The translations under genes were made by a program, and so were the position numbers. The notes beneath the pieces are model-generated. The model searched no databases, was not told the origin of the DNA, and worked only from the letters and a program-made list of their open reading frames with translations. A stretch of DNA of 7,205 nucleotides from positions 1-7,205 of the forward strand of contig SKTG01000325.1 in the NCBI GenBank assembly GCA_007118045.1. The letters are read 5' to 3'. Positions 1 through 5,112 of the stretch are shown one piece after another. This DNA comes from Nitriliruptoraceae bacterium. Lineage in GTDB: Bacteria; Actinomycetota; Nitriliruptoria; Nitriliruptorales; Nitriliruptoraceae. Every line of letters starts with the position of its first letter. Within the stretch, counting starts at the first letter, position 1.

Positions 1-1
1 G

Positions 2-169
2 GCCGACGCGATCTCCGTCGAGGGCGACGGCATCGTCGAGGTGGAGAGCGTCAGCACCTACGAGGGCCGCTACCAGGTCTTCATCGGCACCACGGGGCTG
101 AACTGGTTCGACGCCGACCGTGTGGATGGTCCGGAGCGCGCCTTCATCGACGTCGCGCACGGCAGCTGA
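2..169 (+). CDS. C-terminal fragment of an unidentified protein (5' end outside window)
   Basis: An open frame enters from the left edge and ends at a TGA at 167-169, giving 55 residues. Codon use is strongly GC at third positions and the residues look like real protein: alternating hydrophobic and charged positions such as IVEVESVSTYEGRYQVFIG, then GLNWFDADRV. The alternating pattern suggests beta strands, as in the small C-terminal OB-fold (TOBE) domain of sugar or glycerol-3-phosphate ABC transporter ATPases. That assignment is a guess from pattern alone; no ATPase motif lies inside the window. A link with the convergent glpD (glycerol-3-phosphate uptake and oxidation) would be attractive but is not shown. 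The gene ends 17 bp before a strong hairpin. I am confident that it is coding and not confident of its function. Confidence 0.7.
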   Translation, partial: ADAISVEGDGIVEVESVSTYEGRYQVFIGTTGLNWFDADRVDGPERAFIDVAHGS

Positions 170-186
170 CCACACCGAACCTCGAA

Positions 187-212
187 GACGCCGGGGGTGC
201 GCCCCCGGCGTC
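187..212 (+). terminator. Terminator-like hairpin after the first gene
   Basis: GACGCCGGGGG (187-197) pairs perfectly with CCCCCGGCGTC (202-212) around the 4-nt loop TGCG. The 11-bp, almost pure GC stem begins 17 bp after the stop codon at 169. No T-tract follows, which is common for terminators in high-GC actinobacteria. Because the stem is symmetrical it could also stop transcripts arriving from glpD on the other strand. Confidence 0.7.
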
Positions 213-370
213 GCGCTGACCGGGATGCTGCTCGTAACCCGCAACGACCAGCGCGGTGCACCCGTGGGCTGCGACCAGCCGTCAGAACCGGTCACCCGCG
301 GGCTTCCCGGAGGGAAGACCGGGCATAGCCACGAGCCGGTCCTCCCTATCCGGCAACACCGGCTGCCGAA
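213..370. other. Convergent intergenic region with overlapping inverted repeats
   Basis: This 158-bp stretch between two convergent genes has no convincing ORF. It holds several potential stems: GGCTG (267-271) with CAGCC (276-280); CTTCCC (303-308) with GGGAAG (312-317); GACCGG (317-322) with CCGGTC (336-341); and AGCCGGT (334-340) with ACCGGCT (358-364). The last two share bases, so they are mutually exclusive. I compared it by eye with common riboswitch and RNase P consensus elements and found no match. The simplest reading is back-to-back termination structure. A small structured RNA is the alternative. Confidence 0.4.
334..364 (-). terminator. glpD: Candidate glpD terminator hairpin
   Basis: AGCCGGT (334-340) and ACCGGCT (358-364) form a perfect 7-bp stem with a 17-nt loop. 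Read on the minus strand, it begins 6 bp after the glpD stop codon. There is no U-tract and the loop is long. An alternative pairing of 317-322 with 336-341 would break it. The position supports a termination or 3'-end role; the structure itself is only moderately convincing. Confidence 0.35.
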
Positions 371-2068
371 CTAGGCCCCGCCGACGCGCACGTCGCGGGC
401 ACCCAACCTGGCGGCGTCCGCGGTGCGGTCGTCCGGCATCTTCTGCGACTCCACCTCGGCCGCGACCCTCGCGTCGTAGTGCTCGATCTCCCGGGCGATC
501 GCCTCGTCGTCCCAGCCCAGCACCTCGCCGACGAGCGGCGCCACGTCGCGTGCGGCGCTGCGTCCGCGGTCGAAGGTCTCGATCGATATGCGGGTGCGCC
601 TGGCCAGCACGTCGTCGAGGTGCAGCGCCCCCTCGTGGGTCGCGGCGTAGACGGCCTCGACCCGCAGGTAGTCCTCGGCGCCGGCGATGCGCTCGCTCAG
701 CTCGGGTCGCTCGGTCAGCAGCGGCGTGAGCTCGTGGATCAACGAACCGAAGCGGTTGAGCAGGTGCTCCACCTTGTCGATGTGCAGCCCGAGCTCGTCC
801 GCGAGCCGGTGCCGACCGTTCCACAGGGCGTGGTAGCCCTCCGCGCCGAGCAGGGGGGTGCGGTCGGTCACGGAGCCCGGCACCCGCTGCGGCAGGTTGC
901 GCGCCGCGGCGTCCACGGCGTCCTCGGCCATCACCCGGTAGGTCGTGTACTTGCCGCCCGCGACGGTGAGCAGGCCGGCCACGGTGGGAACCACGGCGTG
1001 TTCCCGCGAGAGCTGGCTGGTCGACTCGTCCTCGCCCGACAGCAGCGGGCGCAGACCGGCGAAGACGCCCTCCACGTCCTCGTGGGTCAGCGGTGTGCGC
1101 AGGATCCGGTTGACCTGGTCGAGCACGTACTGGATATCGCTCGCCGAGGCCGCGGGGTGGGCGAGGTCGAGGTTCCAGTCGGTGTCGGTCGTGCCGAGCA
1201 ACCAGTGCCGGCCCCACGGGATCACGAACAGCACGGACGACTCCGTGCGCAGGATCACACCGGTGTCGCTGTGGATGCGGTCGCGGGGGACGACCAGGTG
1301 GATGCCCTTCGAGGCACGGACCTTGATGCGGCCGCGCCCGACGAGGTCCTGGATCTCGTCCGTCCAGACCCCGGTGGCGTTGATCACCTGACGTGCGCCC
1401 ACGGCGATGTGTTCACCGCTCTCCTGGTCGCGGACGGTCGCGCCGACCACCCGCTCGCCCTCCCGGAGCAGGTCGGTGACCCGGGTGGAGATCGTGGTGA
1501 CCGCGCCGTAGGCCGCGGCCGTCCTGGCGATCTCCATGGTGTGCCGCGCGTCGTCGACCTGTGCGTCGTAGTAGCGGATCGCGCCGACCAGCGCGTCGTC
1601 GCGGAGGGAGGGCATCAGGCGACGGGCACCCCGCCGGGTCAGGTGCTCGTGGGAGGGCAGGTGCTTCGCACCGCCGAGCCGGTCGTAGAGCTGCACCCCG
1701 GCGCCGATGTAGAACCGTTCCCAGACCGGATGGGTCAGGGGGAACAGGAACGACACCGGCTTGACGAGGTGGGGCGCGAGGTGCTCGAGGAGCAGGCCGC
1801 GTTCGGCGAGGGCCTCGCGGACCAGGCCGAAGTTGAACTGCTCGAGGTAGCGCAGACCGCCGTGGATCAGCTTCGAGGAGCGGCTGCTGGTGCCCGCCGC
1901 GTAGTCCCGCTGCTCGACCATCGCCACGGACAGGCCCCGCGTGGCCGCATCGAGCGCGATGCCCGCCCCGGTGACCCCGCCACCGATCACGAGGATGTCG
2001 AACGTCTCGGTGCGGAGCCGCTCGAGGTCGGCGCGACGACGTTGCGGTGACAGGGCGACGGGTTCCAC
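371..2068 (-). CDS. glpD: Glycerol-3-phosphate dehydrogenase, FAD-dependent, aerobic type
   Basis: The protein oxidises sn-glycerol 3-phosphate to dihydroxyacetone phosphate and passes electrons through FAD to the quinone pool at the inner face of the membrane. It therefore links glycerol and lipid turnover to glycolysis and respiration. The 565-residue product starts at GTG (2066-2068) with GAAAGG at 2075-2080, 6 nt upstream. The FAD-binding Rossmann motif GGGVTG is at residues 29-34, followed by the family signature SSRSSKLIHGGLRYLE at 61-76. Further on are NATGVW (230-235), GTTDTDW (292-298), GLRPL (338-342) and GGKYTTYR (371-378). The last ~170 residues fit the helical C-terminal DAO domain. 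Length is usual for actinobacterial GlpD, somewhat longer than the ~500 residues of E. coli GlpD. No glpK or glpF is visible next to it. The C-terminal tail is Asp/Arg-rich. Family assignment is firm. Confidence 0.96.
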   Translation of the reverse strand: MEPVALSPQRRRADLERLRTETFDILVIGGGVTGAGIALDAATRGLSVAMVEQRDYAAGTSSRSSKLIHGGLRYLEQFNFGLVREALAERGLLLEHLAPHLVKPVSFLFPLTHPVWERFYIGAGVQLYDRLGGAKHLPSHEHLTRRGARRLMPSLRDDALVGAIRYYDAQVDDARHTMEIARTAAAYGAVTTISTRVTDLLREGERVVGATVRDQESGEHIAVGARQVINATGVWTDEIQDLVGRGRIKVRASKGIHLVVPRDRIHSDTGVILRTESSVLFVIPWGRHWLLGTTDTDWNLDLAHPAASASDIQYVLDQVNRILRTPLTHEDVEGVFAGLRPLLSGEDESTSQLSREHAVVPTVAGLLTVAGGKYTTYRVMAEDAVDAAARNLPQRVPGSVTDRTPLLGAEGYHALWNGRHRLADELGLHIDKVEHLLNRFGSLIHELTPLLTERPELSERIAGAEDYLRVEAVYAATHEGALHLDDVLARRTRISIETFDRGRSAARDVAPLVGEVLGWDDEAIAREIEHYDARVAAEVESQKMPDDRTADAARLGARDVRVGGA

Positions 2069-2074
2069 GGCAGG

Positions 2075-2080
2075 CCTTTC
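2075..2080 (-). promoter_or_regulatory. glpD: Ribosome binding site fixing the glpD GTG start
   Basis: On the minus strand GAAAGG lies 6 nt before the GTG at 2066-2068. It is the best purine-rich match near the start of the conserved protein, and it supports GTG over internal starts further downstream. Confidence 0.6.
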
Positions 2081-2260
2081 GAGGTCCGGTGCGACCCCGG
2101 TTCGAGAGCTGGGCGCCCGGTGGACCGGCCGGACCGGGGCGAGCCGAGTCTAGGAACCCGCGGCGGTCGTGGCGTGTGTGGGGTGGCGGGGCTCCGCCAT
2201 CGGGACGACGGCTCCCGCGAGGTAGTGTGCGCCGGCGGGCAGCTGGCCCGGCGCGAGGGT

Positions 2261-2264
2261 GGAG
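2261..2264 (+). promoter_or_regulatory. Ribosome binding site choosing the ATG at 2272
   Basis: GGAG, within GAGGGTGGAG, is spaced 7 nt from the ATG at 2272. This decides the start against the in-frame upstream extension, which would overlap glpD. Confidence 0.65.
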
Positions 2265-2271
2265 CGACGCG

Positions 2272-3039
2272 ATGCTGGGGTCCTACGGTCGCGGGCGCGA
2301 CCAGGTCGGGGAGCTGCTCCGTCCGCACGGCGCGCCGCCGGCCGGTGGCTGGCCCGTGGTCGTGTTGGTCCACGGGGGCTTCTGGCGGCAACGCTACGAC
2401 CGGACGCTGATGACCCCGCTCGCCGAGGCGCTCCAGCGCGATGGCTTCGCCAGCTGGAACCTCGAGTACCGCCGGGTCGGCGGCGAGGGTGGGTGGCCCA
2501 CGACGCTCGAGGACGTCGCCGCGGGCATCGACCATCTCGCCGGCCTGACGGACATCGACCTCCAGCGGGTCGCCGTCGTCGGTCACTCCGCGGGCGGGCA
2601 CCTCGCGCTCTGGGCCGCGTCGCGGCACCGGTTGCCTGCGGAGGCGCCCGGGGCGGGACCGGACCTCGTGCCCGCGGCTGCCGTCGGTCTCGCGCCGGTC
2701 GCCGATCTCGAGGGGGCTGCCCTGGCGGGACTCGGTGACGGCGCCGTCACCAGCTTCCTCGGTGGCTCGCAACGTCGCTTCCCCCGACGGTGGCGGTGGG
2801 CCGATCCGATCCGGCTCGTGGGCCACGGGGTGCCCGTCCTGCTCGTCCACGGCTCCGAGGACGAGGACGTGCCCCCCGAGCAGAGCGCGGCGTACCACGA
2901 CGCCGCGCGCTCGGCCGGTGACGAGGTGAGCGTGGTGACGCAGCCGATCGGGCACCGGGACGTGATCGATCCGGGCTCGCCGGCGTGGGCGGAGACCAGC
3001 CGGTGGTTGGCCAGCCGGCTCGAGCGTGCTCCGGGCTGA
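2272..3039 (+). CDS. Alpha/beta hydrolase (esterase/lipase- or kynurenine formamidase-like)
   Basis: This is a cytoplasmic serine hydrolase of 255 residues with no signal peptide. The oxyanion-hole motif HGGFW is at residues 34-38. The nucleophile elbow GHSAGG is at 104-109, with Ser106 as catalytic serine. The probable acid Asp197 lies in HGSEDEDVP and the probable catalytic His228 in IGHRD. The segment PTTLEDVAAGIDHL (76-89) is typical of HGG-type carboxylesterases and kynurenine formamidase-like proteins. The ATG at 2272 has GGAG at 2261-2264, 7 nt upstream. The same frame stays open back to 2047, but that extension is Arg/Gly/Pro-rich, overlaps the start of glpD and lacks a comparable ribosome site, so I reject it. 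The gene stands alone, divergent from glpD and followed by a hairpin. No neighbour hints at its substrate. Fold and active site are clear; the reaction is unknown. Confidence 0.88.
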   Translation: MLGSYGRGRDQVGELLRPHGAPPAGGWPVVVLVHGGFWRQRYDRTLMTPLAEALQRDGFASWNLEYRRVGGEGGWPTTLEDVAAGIDHLAGLTDIDLQRVAVVGHSAGGHLALWAASRHRLPAEAPGAGPDLVPAAAVGLAPVADLEGAALAGLGDGAVTSFLGGSQRRFPRRWRWADPIRLVGHGVPVLLVHGSEDEDVPPEQSAAYHDAARSAGDEVSVVTQPIGHRDVIDPGSPAWAETSRWLASRLERAPG

Positions 3040-3049
3040 CCGGGGCGTC

Positions 3050-3077
3050 CGTGGGTCGCCGAGGGCATCGACCCACG
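3050..3077 (+). terminator. Terminator-like hairpin after the hydrolase gene
   Basis: CGTGGGTCG (3050-3058) pairs perfectly with CGACCCACG (3069-3077) across a 10-nt loop, starting 11 bp after the hydrolase stop codon. Outer flanks GGGCG (3043-3047) and CGCCC (3082-3086) could lengthen it with an internal bulge. No T-tract follows. Its position suggests that asnO-ngg is transcribed from its own promoter and not by read-through. Confidence 0.65.
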
Positions 3078-3173
3078 TGGGCGCCCGGGGAGCGACCTCC
3101 TCAGTGGCCATGCCCGCTGCGCGACTCGCTAGCGTGTCGGCCGTCGGCGCTCCGGTCGTAGACGAGGATGCCC
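3078..3173 (+). promoter_or_regulatory. Probable promoter region and leader of the asnO-ngg pair
   Basis: The 96 bp between the hairpin and asnO is the likely promoter region. TAGCGT (3130-3135) fits the loose actinobacterial -10 pattern TANNNT and sits 38 bp before the chosen start. It overlaps the palindrome CGCTAGCG (3127-3134), which could bind a regulator. No convincing -35 hexamer lies 16-19 bp upstream, as expected if an alternative or stress sigma factor is used, though absence of a match is weak evidence. Confidence 0.3.
3164..3167 (+). promoter_or_regulatory. asnO: Ribosome binding site that decides the asnO start
   Basis: GAGG, within GACGAGG, directly abuts an ATG at 3168, leaving no spacer, but lies 6 nt before the second in-frame ATG at 3174. 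The correct spacing and the need for cysteine immediately after Met both favour 3174. Confidence 0.75.
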
Positions 3174-4997
3174 ATGTGCGGCTTCAGCGGTGAGCTCCGC
3201 CTCGACGGCACCACCCCCGACATCGGCGCCGTGGCCCGGATGGCCGCGGAGATGTCCGATCGCGGCCCCGACGGGCAGGGCGTGTGGTCCGCGGGCCCGA
3301 TCGCGCTCGGTCATCGGCGCCTGGCCATCATCGACCTGTCCTCGTGCGGCAACCAACCGATGCACGACCCTGACCTGGGGTCGACGATCGTGTTCAACGG
3401 CTGCATCTACAACTACCGCCAGCTGCGGGAGGAGCTCGTCGAGAGCGGGTACCGCTTCTTCTCGACCTCCGACACCGAGGTGGCGCTCAAGGCCTACCAC
3501 GCCTGGGGCGATCGCTTCGTCGACCGACTCCAGGGCATGTTCGCGTTCGCGATCCACGAGCGCGACAGCGGCCGCACCTTCCTCGGCCGGGACCGCTTCG
3601 GTATCAAGCCCCTGTACTACTCCTGGGCGGGCACGCGGTTGCGGTTCGCCTCCAGCCTGCCCGCGCTCGTCAGCGCCGGCGACGTGGACACCTCGATCGA
3701 CCGCGTCGCGCTGCACCACTACCTGAGTTTCCACTCGGTGGTGCCGGCGCCGCACACGATCCTCCAGGGCGTCCGCAAGCTGCCGCCCGCCACGATCCGC
3801 GCCATCGAGGCGGACGGCACGGTCTCCGACACCGAGTTCTGGCGTCCCGACTTCACCCGCGACCCGCAACGGGCCGACTGGAGCGAGCGCGACTGGGAGG
3901 ACGCGGTCCTCCAGGCCATGCGCGACGCCGTCGAGTGGCGCACCGTCGCCGACGTCCCCGTCGGCGTGCTGCTCTCGGGCGGGCTCGACTCCTCGATGGT
4001 GGTCGGACTGCTCGCCGAGGCGGGCCAGCGGGGCATCAACACGTTCTCGATCGGTTTCGAGACCGTCGGCGGCGAGGAGGGCGACGAGTTCAAGTACTCG
4101 GATGTGATCGCCCGCGAGTTCGAGACCGACCACCACCGCATCCGCATCGACACCTCCCGGATGCTGCCCGCGCTGCACGAGGCGGTCGGGGCGATGGCCG
4201 AACCGATGGTCAGCCACGACGCCGTGGCCTTCTATCTGCTCAGCCAGGAGGTCGCCAAGCACGTCAAGGTCGTGCAGTCGGGGCAGGGCGCCGACGAGGT
4301 CTTCGCCGGGTACCACTGGTACCCCCCGATGCAGGCGCTCACGGAGGAGCTCGGCCCCGGGGCGTCCCGGGAGGAGCTGGCCCGGCGCGCCGTCGACCGT
4401 TACCAGGCCGCGTTCTTCGACCGCCCGCACGCGGAGATGGCCGAGGTGCTTCGCCCGGAGCACCGGCTCGAGGAGGACGTCAGTCGCGCCTTCGTCGAAC
4501 GGCACTTCCTCGCCGATGGTGCGGAGACGGCCACGGACATGGCTCTGCGACTCGACTCGCAGATCATGCTCGTCGACGATCCCGTCAAGCGGGTGGACAA
4601 CATGACCATGGCGGCCGGGCTCGAGGCCCGGGTGCCCTTCCTCGACCACGAGGTCCTGCAGGTCGCTGCCCGCGTGCCGCCGGAGCTGAAGCTGGCCCAG
4701 GAGGGCAAGGGTGTGCTCAAGGAGGCCGCCCGGCGGGTGATCCCGAGCGCGGTCATCGACCGGCCGAAGGGCTACTTCCCCGTCCCGGCCCTGAAGTACC
4801 TCGAGGGCCCCTACCTCGACCTGGTGCACGACGCTCTGCACGCACCCGAGGCCCGGGAGCGCGGCCTGTTCGAGCCCGCCTACGTCGAGCGGCTCCTCGC
4901 CGACCCGAACGAGGAGCTCACGGCGCTGCGCGGCAACAAGCTGTGGCAGCTCGGCCTGCTGGAGCTGTGGTTGCAGTCGCACGACGTGCGTCCCTGA
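3174..4997 (+). CDS. asnO: N-acetylglutaminylglutamine amidotransferase (asparagine synthase family)
   Basis: It amidates the terminal carboxylate of N-acetylglutaminylglutamine using glutamine as ammonia source and ATP, the last step to the osmolyte NAGGN in the cytoplasm. The 607-residue protein has an N-terminal class II glutaminase domain (about 1-210). Cys2 is the nucleophile exposed by Met removal, followed by RGPDG (30-34), HRRLAIIDL (47-55), NGCIYNY (75-81) and SDTEV (99-103). The synthetase domain (about 235-600) has the PP-loop SGGLDSS (268-274), GQGADE (370-375), RVDNM (473-477) and GLEARVPFLD. Conserved blocks such as VSHDAVAFYLL, VVQSGQGADEVFAGYHWYP and LRGNKLWQL match my memory of the NAGGN amidotransferase family (TIGR03104) better than ordinary AsnB. 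Cys77 stands where AsnB-type enzymes usually have Glu. The ngg gene 115 bp downstream fixes the pathway. Residual alternative: amidation of another peptide. The name asnO follows S. meliloti; B. subtilis asnO is a different gene. Confidence 0.93.
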   Translation: MCGFSGELRLDGTTPDIGAVARMAAEMSDRGPDGQGVWSAGPIALGHRRLAIIDLSSCGNQPMHDPDLGSTIVFNGCIYNYRQLREELVESGYRFFSTSDTEVALKAYHAWGDRFVDRLQGMFAFAIHERDSGRTFLGRDRFGIKPLYYSWAGTRLRFASSLPALVSAGDVDTSIDRVALHHYLSFHSVVPAPHTILQGVRKLPPATIRAIEADGTVSDTEFWRPDFTRDPQRADWSERDWEDAVLQAMRDAVEWRTVADVPVGVLLSGGLDSSMVVGLLAEAGQRGINTFSIGFETVGGEEGDEFKYSDVIAREFETDHHRIRIDTSRMLPALHEAVGAMAEPMVSHDAVAFYLLSQEVAKHVKVVQSGQGADEVFAGYHWYPPMQALTEELGPGASREELARRAVDRYQAAFFDRPHAEMAEVLRPEHRLEEDVSRAFVERHFLADGAETATDMALRLDSQIMLVDDPVKRVDNMTMAAGLEARVPFLDHEVLQVAARVPPELKLAQEGKGVLKEAARRVIPSAVIDRPKGYFPVPALKYLEGPYLDLVHDALHAPEARERGLFEPAYVERLLADPNEELTALRGNKLWQLGLLELWLQSHDVRP

Positions 4998-5112
4998 CAC
5001 CGCACCCAGCGGTCGTCCCTTCGCCGTCGACCCGGACCCGATCACCGTCAGCGATCGACGAGCCGGCCCACGAGCCGCGGGCACGAACGACGTCGTCGTC
5101 AGGAGCGCGGAC
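4998..5112 (+). other. Intergenic spacer between asnO and ngg
   Basis: The 115-bp gap on the same strand has no ORF and no strong terminator. It contains a short palindrome ACGACGTCGT (5087-5096) and a weak hairpin of CGATC with GATCG around 5040-5058. It ends in AGGAG (5101-5105), 7 nt before the ngg ATG. Absence of a strong stop structure suggests co-transcription of the two genes. The spacer is long for an operon and could hold a second promoter, but I see no clear one. Confidence 0.5.
5101..5105 (+). promoter_or_regulatory. ngg: Strong ribosome binding site of ngg
   Basis: AGGAG lies 7 nt before the ATG at 5113. It is among the best Shine-Dalgarno matches in the window and supports an N-terminus that includes the charged leader segment of Ngg. 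Confidence 0.75.

Larger units (their letters stand above)
2069..2271. promoter_or_regulatory. Divergent intergenic region between glpD and the hydrolase gene
   Basis: This 203-bp region must hold the promoters for both divergent genes. Weak -10-like hexamers are visible: TAGACT on the minus strand (plus 2147-2152) for glpD and TAGTGT on the plus strand (2223-2228) for the hydrolase. Neither has a recognisable TTGACA-like -35 box at the right distance. CCGG recurs at 2117, 2125 and 2134, and CCGGCCGG (2125-2132) is palindromic. These could be part of an operator but may only reflect base composition. The promoter hexamers are suggestions only. Confidence 0.35.

Noticed and set aside
213..370. 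A known riboswitch, RNase P RNA or tRNA in the first intergenic region
   Set aside because: GGAGGGAAGACCGGGC recalls part of the RNase P core and CCGGCAACACCGG recalls a SAM-type loop, but the other conserved elements of either are missing, and no cloverleaf can be drawn.
479..2050. A 523-residue open frame on the plus strand opposite glpD
   Set aside because: It is an antisense shadow of glpD, with repetitive Val/Asp/Gly/Arg/His composition, no recognisable motif and no ribosome site of note.
2047..2271. A 75-residue N-terminal extension of the hydrolase
   Set aside because: It is in frame but low-complexity, overlaps the 5' end of glpD, and the ATG at 2272 has a well-spaced GGAG.
1987..3111. 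A 374-residue minus-strand frame covering the hydrolase and the start of glpD
   Set aside because: It is mostly Arg/Pro/Gly-rich, overlaps two supported genes and shows no family motif.
3174..4997. Ordinary asparagine synthetase (asnB)
   Set aside because: The domain layout is shared, but the adjacent GNAT/ATP-grasp synthetase and the family-specific blocks around GYHWYP and LRGNKLWQL fit the NAGGN amidotransferase better.
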